This document shows, one piece after another, positions 1-5,970 of a DNA stretch of 64,000 nt (positions are counted from its first letter, which is position 1; each line of letters opens with the position of its first letter). A model generated the notes under the pieces. The model had not been told where the DNA came from, made no database searches, and was given only the letters and a program-made list of their open reading frames with translations. Source of the stretch: Ruminococcus flavefaciens (GTDB taxonomy: Bacteria > Bacillota > Clostridia > Oscillospirales > Ruminococcaceae). Position numbers and translations under genes: made by a program. The stretch spans positions 633,903-697,902 of the forward strand of contig JAMPAU010000001.1 of the NCBI GenBank assembly GCA_023667045.1. The letters are read 5' to 3'.

Positions 1-55
1 AAAAAACAGGAAAGTAGAGTTAAACGAAAAAATACAAAGTTGCACCAAATGTATA
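1..55. repeat. Left copy of the element-bounding direct repeat
   Basis: Identical over 55 bases to 7392-7446. It runs into the window edge, so its true length is unknown. Its first bases read as codons K-K-T-G-K-stop, the same 3' end as the phage gene at 7034-7408. This implies that another copy of the element, or a relative, ends just before the window. It finishes with the core TTGCACCAAATGTATA. Confidence 0.85.
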
Positions 56-104
56 CTATTTATCACTTTTACTTGTGGTTAAGTGTCAAGTTGGGGGTTA
101 AGTC

Positions 105-161
105 AAAAGTTTCCCCCCGACAAACACCTAGCTTATCAAGGTTTGTCGGGGGGGAACTTTT
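105..161. repeat. 21-bp hairpin with C6/G7 tracts
   Basis: Arms 105-125 and 141-161 pair over 21 positions with one mismatch around a 15-nt loop. The loop holds TATCAAG (134-140), the complement of the pC194-family nick core CTTGATA. In filamentous phages such hairpins serve as packaging signal or strand origin; which role applies here is not shown. Confidence 0.75.
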
Positions 162-174
162 CTGCGCGAGGGGT

Positions 175-199
175 GTGGGGAGACCGCATAGCTCCCCAC
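175..199. repeat. Small hairpin between two large ones
   Basis: GTGGGGAG at 175-182 pairs with CTCCCCAC at 192-199. It is packed directly between the large hairpins at 105-161 and 200-270, giving a three-hairpin cluster with no coding capacity. Confidence 0.6.
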
Positions 200-270
200 C
201 AATATTTTTCCGTCCCCCCTCCTAACTCTTCTATTTGGTAATCTTCGGAGGGGGGACAGGGAAAATATTG
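200..270. repeat. 23-bp hairpin with C6/G6 tracts
   Basis: Arm 200-222 pairs with 247-270 almost perfectly, with one bulge and one mismatch, around a 24-nt loop. It is the third stem of the noncoding cluster upstream of the first phage gene. Together the three stems resemble the hairpin-rich intergenic region of filamentous phages, which carries packaging and minus-strand origin signals. Confidence 0.7.
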
Positions 271-337
271 AACGGTTCGGACAGTATCTATAGCTTACAA
301 AATTCTATAGGCGAGTGATTTGAAAGGTGGTGATATT

Positions 338-610
338 ATGTCAAAAAATGTACAGATAGATAGGGACTTTTTCTTTGAAATCTATGATTACTTCTTCGGA
401 GACGATTCACCAAAGGACTGTCGTGCCGATGAAATCCGCTATCAGCTGAACGATAAGCTTGACAAAATGCTTGCAAGAGAGTTTTTTTCAGAGTATAAGC
501 GGTCTCCATCCGGTGAAGAACGTGAAGAACTCCGCCGTCGGTATCTCGACTACTGCGGTTACAGTCGTGACTTCTGCTCTGATGTGGAGATACATAAAGA
601 CGAGCTATAA
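338..610 (+). CDS. Small phage protein of unknown function
   Basis: A 90-residue soluble, strongly charged protein, probably all helical, with the stretch SPSGEEREELRRRYLDY near the C-terminus. The start is ATG 338, chosen because AAAGGTGGTGAT lies just upstream; a GTG/TTG-type start at 320 has no site. It resembles a family of short charged proteins I have seen repeatedly in Firmicutes mobile elements, but I cannot name a function. It is the first gene of the element and is separated from the main + operon by the repressor region. Confidence 0.75.
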   Translation: MSKNVQIDRDFFFEIYDYFFGDDSPKDCRADEIRYQLNDKLDKMLAREFFSEYKRSPSGEEREELRRRYLDYCGYSRDFCSDVEIHKDEL

Positions 611-632
611 GGGTTTCCGCCTATTTGGTATC

Positions 633-656
633 ACGTCGGCGTGTATATGCCGACGT
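633..656. repeat. Perfect 8-bp hairpin after the first phage gene
   Basis: ACGTCGGC (633-640) pairs with GCCGACGT (649-656). No T-run follows, so it is not an obvious terminator. It lies in the 611-933 noncoding stretch with the twin hairpins further downstream. Confidence 0.5.
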
Positions 657-704
657 AATGTGCGGACAGCATACTAAAAGTTATGGTACATTTATAGGCG
701 TATG

Positions 705-784
705 TATTTCTCTTTTATGGTCTACGCATTCTAGGTGCGCTTCTTCGGAAGCGTGCCGGACGGTTCTCTTTTTACTGCGTAAAG
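705..784. repeat. Twin hairpin repeat, copy A
   Basis: About 80 bases repeated at 821-895. Its core hairpin (734-743 with 748-757) is a 10-bp stem closed by a c(TTCG)g tetraloop. The flanking sequences TATTTCTC, GGTCTA and CGGACGGTTCTCTTTT are shared with copy B. No open frame with a ribosome binding site overlaps it, so it probably acts as an RNA or ssDNA structure. Confidence 0.75.
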
Positions 785-820
785 CGTTCTGCGGTATACA
801 GCAAGCTATTTGTAAGTAAA

Positions 821-895
821 TATTTCTCATGGTCTATGTATTCTAGGTGCGCTCCTCTGGGAGCGTGCCGGACGGTTCTCTTTTACTGCATAAAA
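821..895. repeat. Twin hairpin repeat, copy B
   Basis: Diverged direct repeat of 705-784. The stem 846-855 with 860-869 keeps the same 10 pairs, and the T742-A749 pair of copy A is C854-G861 here, a compensatory change. The loop differs (TCTG instead of TTCG). This supports selection for the folded form. Confidence 0.75.
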
Positions 896-898
896 TAT

Positions 899-927
899 CC
901 GGCTATGCCGTTTATCAGCACAACCGG
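899..927 (-). terminator. Terminator-like hairpin after the 934-1134 gene
   Basis: CCGGCTATGC (899-908) pairs with GCACAACCGG (918-927) with two wobble pairs on the - strand. It lies directly downstream of the - strand gene ending at 934. Related bases recur at 1191-1226, after the repressor. Confidence 0.5.
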
Positions 928-933
928 TTTATT

Positions 934-1134
934 TTAATATCTATATTTTCTTTTTCTTGGGGTTTTTGAAGATAGTTTAATAATCATATATATTATTGCT
1001 ACTACACCTGTCATTATTATTAAAGTTATTAGTATTTCTTCAGGTATTTCTTCTTTTATCAATTCTAATATCATTGTGAATAACCCTTTTAATACTTCAA
1101 TTATGATTATTACAGCTTCTTTCATTGCTTCCAT
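934..1134 (-). CDS. Small membrane protein of the phage, - strand
   Basis: 66 residues with an amphipathic, Glu/Lys-containing N-terminal half, a hydrophobic segment at about 35-53 and a basic tail ending KTPRKRKYRY. AGGAGG lies 8 bases before ATG 1134. The overall plan resembles a filamentous coat protein (amphipathic, membrane, basic), but it is transcribed with the repressor, away from the structural genes. It could be an immunity or superinfection-exclusion protein, or a minor coat protein. No family is recognised. Confidence 0.65.
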   Translation of the reverse strand: MEAMKEAVIIIIEVLKGLFTMILELIKEEIPEEILITLIIMTGVVAIIYMIIKLSSKTPRKRKYRY

Positions 1135-1190
1135 TATTTTCGCCTCCTTTCCTTAGGGGGCATTCTTTTTTTCTCTTTAGTGTGTTTCGT

Positions 1191-1226
1191 TCCGGCTATG
1201 CTCTCATCAGCACGAACACAGCCGGA
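1191..1226. terminator. Hairpin terminator after the repressor gene
   Basis: TCCGGCT (1191-1197) pairs with AGCCGGA (1220-1226), with TTTTTGTTTT on the + side. It sits at the 3' end of the - strand repressor and before the 934-1134 gene, and shares GCTATGC and ATCAGCAC words with 899-927. Confidence 0.5.
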
Positions 1227-1234
1227 TTTTTGTT

Positions 1235-1450
1235 TTATCTCATTACTGCGTATCTTCCTACAAGTACATCAATTGGTATTTTGTAGTAGTTTGCTATGTC
1301 TATTAGCATATCTATTGAGGGCTCTCGTCTTCCGGTTTCATAATTGCTGTATGTCCTTTGTGTTATGTTTAATTCTTTTGCTACTTCTGTTTGTGTTTTT
1401 TTACTTTCGGCTCTGAGTTCTTTTAGAACTTTATGAAAACTATTATTCAT
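1235..1450 (-). CDS. XRE-family HTH repressor of the phage
   Basis: 71 residues consisting almost only of a Cro/CI-type helix-turn-helix: TQTEVAKELNITQRTYSNYE (about 19-38) followed by GRREPSIDMLIDIANYY. ATG 1450 is chosen because GAGGTG ends 6 bases upstream; two in-frame starts (1456, 1459) overlap that site. It is divergent to the + strand phage operon and faces three operator-like palindromes at 1514-1589. The likely role is a lysogeny or expression switch. There is no protease-type C-terminal domain, so induction would not follow the LexA/CI self-cleavage route. Confidence 0.9.
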   Translation of the reverse strand: MNNSFHKVLKELRAESKKTQTEVAKELNITQRTYSNYETGRREPSIDMLIDIANYYKIPIDVLVGRYAVMR

Positions 1451-1467
1451 GTTCATCACCTCTATTA

Positions 1468-1496
1468 ATTATCGCATTTTTATATAAATTTGTCAA
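1468..1496 (-). promoter_or_regulatory. Promoter of the phage repressor
   Basis: On the - strand, TTGACA (complement 1491-1496), 17-nt spacer, GATAAT (complement 1468-1473). Transcription would start near 1461, only about 10 nt before the start codon, so the message has almost no leader. Confidence 0.75.
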
Positions 1497-1513
1497 TATG
1501 TTACAAAAAATGC

Positions 1514-1589
1514 TACTACTTTTCGTACTATCCACCAATTGACTTTTAGTACGAAAAGTAGTAATATATTTATAGTACTAAAAGTACTA
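1514..1589. promoter_or_regulatory. Phage + promoter with three operator-like palindromes
   Basis: TTGACT (1539-1544), 17-nt spacer, TAATAT (1562-1567). Perfect 17-nt inverted arms at 1514-1530 and 1547-1563 share the word TAGTACGAAAAGTAG; the second fills the promoter spacer. A third site, TAGTACTAAAAGTACTA (1573-1589), lies at the predicted transcription start. Binding by the adjacent XRE protein is inferred. Confidence 0.8.
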
Positions 1590-1773
1590 AAGAAAAAGCG
1601 AATACCGACACGACAAAAACACATCAAGTCAGACCCATATATGCCGTTAACGCCCTGTCGGTAAGTGCTTTGTTTGGTTTCCAACAATCTCCTGAGCCTA
1701 CACGCATACAGCAGGTCTTACCGGAAGAAGTCTCTGCTGTGGTGTGGCACAGGAAATGAAAGTAGGTGATGAA
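1590..1773 (+). other. 5' leader of the phage operon
   Basis: A leader of about 180 nt between the operator region and the first gene of the + operon. CAGCAG (1709-1714) and CTGCTG (1734-1739) can form a hairpin with an inner TCTT/AAGA stem just before the ribosome binding site. Nothing else is recognised. Confidence 0.35.
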
Positions 1774-1986
1774 ATGCTATTGGGTGAATTTATGAGTACT
1801 TATGGTGAGGGTGAAGGTAATGACCTTATCAGCATTGAAAATTTCTTTGGTTCATGTTCACAGGAAGAAATTATGACATCTGAGGTTTATGAGAGTATCA
1901 AAGGACGAACTATAAAGAGTTGGCAGACTATCGGTGGTGGTGCTTATCCTGTTGAGATATGTGTTTTTTTAGCAGATGAGAGTTAA
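1774..1986 (+). CDS. Small phage protein, first gene of the + operon
   Basis: 70 residues, acidic and Gly-rich at the N-terminus, ending PVEICVFLADES. TAGGTGAT lies 5 bases before ATG 1774. In-frame starts at 1744 (GTG) and 1756 (ATG) are possible but have weaker sites. No family is recognised. As the first gene after the repressor-controlled promoter it may be a regulator or early function. Confidence 0.55.
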   Translation: MLLGEFMSTYGEGEGNDLISIENFFGSCSQEEIMTSEVYESIKGRTIKSWQTIGGGAYPVEICVFLADES

Positions 1987-2030
1987 GTTCTAAATATGAT
2001 AAATCCGATGAGTGAAAGTTGGTGTGAATT

Positions 2031-2255
2031 ATGTACATAAGTATAAGGTTAAAGGAAGAAGACTGGGAAGATGTAATTCGTGCACTTTTGTTTAAAAAAT
2101 TTTTTAACGAGGGAGTTATAGAGTTTGATAAAAGTGCTTCTGATGAGAAGATTAAGTACTTAAAAGATGAAAATTCAGATTTTCGGAGGATTCGCAATCG
2201 TATTGCTTCTGAAGTTAATAAATCTTTGGAAGTTGAGAGATTTTTGAAAGAATGA
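2031..2255 (+). CDS. Small charged phage protein
   Basis: 74 residues, rich in Lys, Glu and Asp, predicted mostly helical, with DFRRIRNRIASEVNKSLEVE near the C-terminus. The ribosome binding site is weak (TTGGTG). No family is recognised. Its place between the regulatory region and the ssDNA-binding candidate suggests a replication or regulatory helper. Confidence 0.55.
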   Translation: MYISIRLKEEDWEDVIRALLFKKFFNEGVIEFDKSASDEKIKYLKDENSDFRRIRNRIASEVNKSLEVERFLKE

Positions 2256-2307
2256 GACAGCACAAATTTTTTTTTTTTTCCAACAGATTATGAAATGAGG
2301 TGATAAA

Positions 2308-2622
2308 ATGGCTACATACTTAGTTGGATTCGGTATCAGTCAAGGCGAGTTTCTAAATAATCAGAAAGAGACAGTCTCTTACTCTAACCGTCTTCTCAGA
2401 TGTGTTACCGACAATGCACAGGATAGCTTAAACTTCGGGTTCTCCGGCTTCGAGTTTAAAATTAAGGCATCTGACATATCAAAGTCTCTTGGTGTTTCCG
2501 ATAAAGATGACGCTGTAGACACTGCTCTGAAGAATCTTTACAAAAAGCCAATTGAGCTTATCTATGCTCCTGTAAAGAACGAACTTACTGTTATCGGCAT
2601 ACGTCCTGTTTACACCAAATAG
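2308..2622 (+). CDS. Candidate ssDNA-binding protein of the phage
   Basis: 104 residues, soluble, with alternating beta-rich stretches (SGFEFKIKAS, NELTVIGIRPVY). A good site (GAGGTGATAAA) precedes ATG 2308. It sits immediately upstream of the major coat candidate, where filamentous phages often place the ssDNA-binding protein (gpV). The size fits, but no diagnostic motif is visible, so the function is inferred from position. Confidence 0.6.
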   Translation: MATYLVGFGISQGEFLNNQKETVSYSNRLLRCVTDNAQDSLNFGFSGFEFKIKASDISKSLGVSDKDDAVDTALKNLYKKPIELIYAPVKNELTVIGIRPVYTK

Positions 2623-2639
2623 GAAAGGGGGTGAGTTAT

Positions 2640-2813
2640 ATGCCTGAAATGGTCGCTGTTGTTATTGAGTTTCTTTTAAACAATATGAAAGCTCTGATTG
2701 CTACGATTATGGCTGACGCTGTTTTGGCATTTCCTGTTGTAGTCGGTATGCTTGGTGCTATCATCGGTCTTACATTCAGATTGCTTGGTCGCAAACGTCG
2801 CAAAGGAGGTTAA
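2640..2813 (+). CDS. Candidate major coat protein
   Basis: 57 residues: short N-terminal segment with one Glu, hydrophobic stretch through MADAVLAFPVVVGMLGAIIG, and a basic tail GRKRRKGG that would contact DNA. This is the classic plan of filamentous major coat proteins, although no cleavable signal is evident. ATG 2640 is chosen because GGAAAGGGGGTG precedes it; an in-frame GTG at 2631 overlaps that site. A terminator follows 8 bases after the stop, as after gene VIII of Ff phages, which favours high coat expression. Confidence 0.75.
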   Translation: MPEMVAVVIEFLLNNMKALIATIMADAVLAFPVVVGMLGAIIGLTFRLLGRKRRKGG

Positions 2814-2820
2814 TGACTGT

Positions 2821-2839
2821 GGGGGAGTTTTCCCCCTTT
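2821..2839 (+). terminator. Terminator after the coat gene
   Basis: GGGGGA (2821-2826), loop GTTT, TCCCCC (2831-2836), then TTT. It lies between the coat candidate and the adsorption-protein gene, so it would reduce transcription of the downstream structural genes relative to coat. Confidence 0.7.
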
Positions 2840-2858
2840 AATTTTAGGCATTTTATCT

Positions 2859-4379
2859 ATGAAAAAATTTCTTAAAAAATTTGGACTTTTTTTGGTTCTG
2901 TTTCTTGTTATTATGTACTTCATCGGCTCGTGTACAGAACATCCCGACTATCAGCCTAAAGAGGAAAAAGGTTACACTCCGGAGTACACGGAGCTTACGC
3001 CGGACGAGTATCAAAAGCAAATGGACGAACTTGTTAAACAACCGCCTGTAACCCAAACTGCTTTTAAAAGTCCTGTTATGACAGCCTATGCTGATTTTTC
3101 TTCACTATATTATACTTTGTATGATACTTTGAAAGAATACTATGATAAAACTACATATTTTTTCAGAGATAACTGGTTGATTGGTGCAAAAGATATTTAT
3201 AATTATTTTTTTGATGACAATGAATCATATCCGAGTGCAGAAGATGATGTTTCAGTTGAGCCTAAAGAAGAAGTTACAATACCGTTCCAGTACGACTTTT
3301 ACGGCAAAAACAGGGTTGTGTACGACAACGGCACATACGAAATAATTACCTGCCGTATCATTACAACTTCGGCGAAATCAAGCGGAAAAACCGGACATAT
3401 ACGTTATACACGTGAAAACCAGTATCACCAGTTCACACAGTTTGGTTTTGATATCAGAGTATCGAATCTTTCTCGCAAATTTGATAATAATGAAGCTTTT
3501 ACTGTTGTTTACTATGGCTTGAAAAGCGGTATGTCTGGGCTGACTTCTTCCTTTGTTGACAGTGAACTTGCTTCTTCTCATAAGGCAGTTTTTTTAGGAA
3601 ACTCGAAAAATAGCCTTAAACAGTTTAACGCCCATTTTGTGAATGCTGTTGAAATTTCAGATATTTGTGATATTTATAACTCCAGTTCTTCACCAAACTA
3701 CTTCACTATCAGCAGTACAACTACAAATGACTATGAATTTTCGCAATCTGTCAATAACTACTATTTCAATTATAAATATTGGCGTTTGCCAAATGTCTAC
3801 TACAATAACAATGCCGGAGATATTATTACAAAGAATAATATTAACAATTACAATGAATACGGCTATACATACAATACAGTTACAAACAGCATAGAGTTTG
3901 ACCCGAATTTATACGCCGATTTTTTTGACCTTAACATCAAGCCACAGCTTGAATTGGAGTTTGATAGGATTTTTTCAAAGTTTCCGGACATAGACGCTAC
4001 ATATTCCGACGACGACACGACTATTAATTACATCGATTTGGTTACTATCATGAAAGAAATTCAAGCCACGTCAACCACGACTACGGCTGTTACCGGAACT
4101 TATCCGCTGATGACAGGCGACATAAACGTGAATGTTGATGTGACTATGACATTTCCGCCGGAGTTCTACAAGACTTATCCGGCACTTACCACAGAACCGG
4201 CTTTCGTCGCCGAAAATCCCGACGTTGATTTTGCCCTTGATGAGCCTTTGCCCGTTCACGCTTTGGAAGTCTCCGGCGGTTTGCTGACCCTTGCAAGTAG
4301 TTTTTTTGATGATGTCGGTCTTATGCCCATTATTTTGATGAGTGTTGCACTTGGATTTGTTGTAATGTTTTTTTTGTGA
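2859..4379 (+). CDS. Candidate adsorption (pIII-like) minor coat protein
   Basis: 506 residues, by far the largest protein of the element. It has a basic N-terminus and membrane segment (KKFGLFLVLFLVIMYFIGSC, about 6-25) that could be a signal peptide or lipobox, a long Tyr/Asn/Thr-rich exterior region, and one C-terminal membrane segment (about 484-506). Filamentous phage receptor-binding proteins have the same plan and the same position after the coat gene. No sequence family is recognised. The ribosome binding site is poor (TTAGG), consistent with low expression. Confidence 0.65.
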   Translation: MKKFLKKFGLFLVLFLVIMYFIGSCTEHPDYQPKEEKGYTPEYTELTPDEYQKQMDELVKQPPVTQTAFKSPVMTAYADFSSLYYTLYDTLKEYYDKTTYFFRDNWLIGAKDIYNYFFDDNESYPSAEDDVSVEPKEEVTIPFQYDFYGKNRVVYDNGTYEIITCRIITTSAKSSGKTGHIRYTRENQYHQFTQFGFDIRVSNLSRKFDNNEAFTVVYYGLKSGMSGLTSSFVDSELASSHKAVFLGNSKNSLKQFNAHFVNAVEISDICDIYNSSSSPNYFTISSTTTNDYEFSQSVNNYYFNYKYWRLPNVYYNNNAGDIITKNNINNYNEYGYTYNTVTNSIEFDPNLYADFFDLNIKPQLELEFDRIFSKFPDIDATYSDDDTTINYIDLVTIMKEIQATSTTTTAVTGTYPLMTGDINVNVDVTMTFPPEFYKTYPALTTEPAFVAENPDVDFALDEPLPVHALEVSGGLLTLASSFFDDVGLMPIILMSVALGFVVMFFL

Positions 4380-4389
4380 GGTGTTTTAA

Positions 4390-4611
4390 ATGTTCAGTAT
4401 CATGGAAAATATATATTCCGGTTGGCAATATGTCATGAATCTTCTTTCACTTGTCGGCGGAAACTTCCATATCGTTATTGAAAATATCCCTAAATTTTCG
4501 GGTTACATTTCAAATCTGTTTGCTAATTTTCCTGTTCCTGCATGGATTTCTTTAACTTTTTTGGCTGTTCTTGGTTATGGTATTGTCGCAAAATTCTGCC
4601 ATTGGGGGTAG
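4390..4611 (+). CDS. Small phage membrane protein 1
   Basis: 73 residues with an amphipathic N-terminal half and a membrane segment near the C-terminus (PAWISLTFLAVLGYGIVAKF). GAGGTG lies 7 bases before the ATG. It directly follows the adsorption-protein candidate, the slot of gene VI in Ff phages. A minor coat or assembly role is inferred. Confidence 0.65.
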   Translation: MFSIMENIYSGWQYVMNLLSLVGGNFHIVIENIPKFSGYISNLFANFPVPAWISLTFLAVLGYGIVAKFCHWG

Positions 4612-4614
4612 CTT

Positions 4615-4800
4615 ATGGGAAATGTTGTCTTAGAATTTATACGTGATAGTGTATCTGAAATTACTAATATTATGAAGGAAACTATAATTTTTAGTGCAGA
4701 TTCATCTGAATTTTTTAAAGTTTCTGTAACATTGTGGGATATTTTCATAGGCGTTCTTACTGCTTCTACTATTATGAGTATTTTTGGATTTGATGATTAG
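4615..4800 (+). CDS. Small phage membrane protein 2
   Basis: 61 residues with one membrane segment in the C-terminal half (LWDIFIGVLTASTIMSIFGF). It begins 3 bases after the previous stop with GGGGGT as ribosome binding site. No family is recognised; a minor coat or assembly component is likely from the operon context. Confidence 0.6.
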   Translation: MGNVVLEFIRDSVSEITNIMKETIIFSADSSEFFKVSVTLWDIFIGVLTASTIMSIFGFDD

Positions 4801-4811
4801 GTGGTGTTTTT

Positions 4812-5009
4812 TTGCTTATAGAACTTCTTGAAATTTTTTTGGGAGCATTCAATTATTTTTTTTCGCCCGAAGACCCCAACTATTTATGGTTTTCCGAACT
4901 TCTTATTTTTTGTGTGTCTTTGATTATTCTCATCACAGCTTGTATCTGCTTGATTATCATTCTTCATGATGTTTTGAAGTTTATTGGTACGTGGGGGAAA
5001 TGGCGATGA
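4812..5009 (+). CDS. Small phage membrane protein 3
   Basis: 65 residues with a TTG start preceded by TAGGTGGTG at 7 bases. One long hydrophobic segment (LLIFCVSLIILITACICLII, about 30-50) and a basic, Trp-containing end. The stop overlaps the next start as ATGA at 5006. No family is recognised. Confidence 0.6.
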   Translation: MLIELLEIFLGAFNYFFSPEDPNYLWFSELLIFCVSLIILITACICLIIILHDVLKFIGTWGKWR

Positions 5010-5128
5010 CAATATTTTTAAACTTTATATTATTTCTTTTTCAGACAAAGTTTTTTCAAACTATGCTCATTGTACTCATGTTTTTTGCTACTTTAAAGCT
5101 TGTCTATGGTCTTCTCATTCGGAGGTGA
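5006..5128 (+). CDS. 40-residue phage membrane protein
   Basis: A short frame beginning with the ATGA overlap at 5006-5009 and ending in CGGAGGTGA, whose bases are also the ribosome binding site of the Zot-like gene. One hydrophobic helix (about 17-37) and the basic end LLIRR. Coupling on both sides supports real translation. It resembles the tiny membrane proteins (pVII/pIX type) of filamentous phages in size only. Confidence 0.5.
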   Translation: MTIFLNFILFLFQTKFFQTMLIVLMFFATLKLVYGLLIRR

Positions 5129-5132
5129 TTTT

Positions 5133-5753
5133 GTGATTTCCGGTATTTTCGGACTGCCCGGCAGTGGCAAATCTCTTTTTCTTGGCATGATTGCACAGCG
5201 TGCTGTCAATGGAAAAAGTATTAACTATCATGGGCTTTCGCTCGGCGACTTAAAAAAGTACGATTATGTTTATACAAACTTTAGCTGTGACGGCTGTTAC
5301 AAACTCGACTATGATAAACTCGGCGTTTATAACTATGAGAATTGTCTGATACTCGTTGATGAGATTATGCTACTTTCCGACGCACGTGACTACAGAAGTT
5401 TTACTGATAACCTTAAACTTTTTTATTCTGAGCATAGAAAATCCAAATGTGATTTTATTTATGCCAGTCAAGGTTACAAAGATGTTGACATCAAGATACG
5501 CAACCGAACTAAGCAATATTATTACATTGAGGATTTTTTTCTTGAATTTTCCCGTGTCCGTCGTATTGATTTCTTTTTTGATATTATCAATTTTTCTATT
5601 ACTGAGGGATTTTCTTTTGCTCCGGTTGCTACTGACTTTTTCTTTTGGAGACCTCATTTTTATGAAAACATTGATTCTTATGAGCTTATTAACGGCACTT
5701 TGCATGGTACTCCTGATTTGATTCCATGGAAAGATAAGTCTGACCCCCTTTAA
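5133..5753 (+). CDS. Zot/pI-type phage assembly ATPase
   Basis: 206 residues. P-loop GIFGLPGSGKS at the N-terminus and Walker B CLILVDEIMLL (about 80), the arrangement of the Zot (gene I) morphogenesis ATPases that drive filamentous phage extrusion through the inner membrane. GTG 5133 is chosen because GGAGGTGA lies 5 bases upstream. It is short: the C-terminal membrane segment and periplasmic domain of Gram-negative pI proteins are not visible, plausible in a host without an outer membrane. It is the main marker for calling the element an inovirus. Confidence 0.85.
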   Translation: MISGIFGLPGSGKSLFLGMIAQRAVNGKSINYHGLSLGDLKKYDYVYTNFSCDGCYKLDYDKLGVYNYENCLILVDEIMLLSDARDYRSFTDNLKLFYSEHRKSKCDFIYASQGYKDVDIKIRNRTKQYYYIEDFFLEFSRVRRIDFFFDIINFSITEGFSFAPVATDFFFWRPHFYENIDSYELINGTLHGTPDLIPWKDKSDPL

Positions 5754-5771
5754 AAGCTTAATTCGGGTGAG

Positions 5772-5803
5772 GGGGTTGCCCCCACTTTAGTGGGGGTAAC
5801 CCC
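5772..5803. repeat. 14-bp hairpin in the origin region
   Basis: Arms 5772-5785 and 5790-5803 pair with one wobble around a TTTA loop. It lies between the Zot-like gene and the Rep nick site. It has no T-run, so a role in replication or packaging is as likely as termination. Confidence 0.65.
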
Positions 5804-5860
5804 ATTGCTTTTGCATTACAGATAGTATAAAAAGTTCGGTCTTAGTAGCCGTTTGAAGCC

Positions 5861-5880
5861 TTTCCTTGATAATATAGAAA
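5861..5880 (+). other. Probable rolling-circle double-strand origin
   Basis: CTTGATA at 5865-5871 within TTTCCTTGATAATATAGAAA. This core matches the nick site recognised by pC194/pUB110-type Rep proteins, and it lies 100 bases upstream of a Rep of that family, on the coding (virion-like) strand. Nicking is inferred. Confidence 0.7.
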
Positions 5881-5970
5881 TACCTTTGATGTTTATGATT
5901 TTCATGTTCATGAAGTTACTTCATTTTGCCTAAATTTAGCCAAAAATCAAAATGTAAGGAGATTTAACAA

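Noticed and set aside
1180-1416. 78-codon + strand frame over the phage repressor
   Set aside because: Antisense to a clear HTH gene; its codons are Leu/Phe-rich because they mirror the repressor. No ribosome binding site.
5133-5753. Zonula occludens toxin function
   Set aside because: Zot is only the family name; P-loop position and context indicate the phage assembly ATPase. The toxin-associated C-terminal part is absent.
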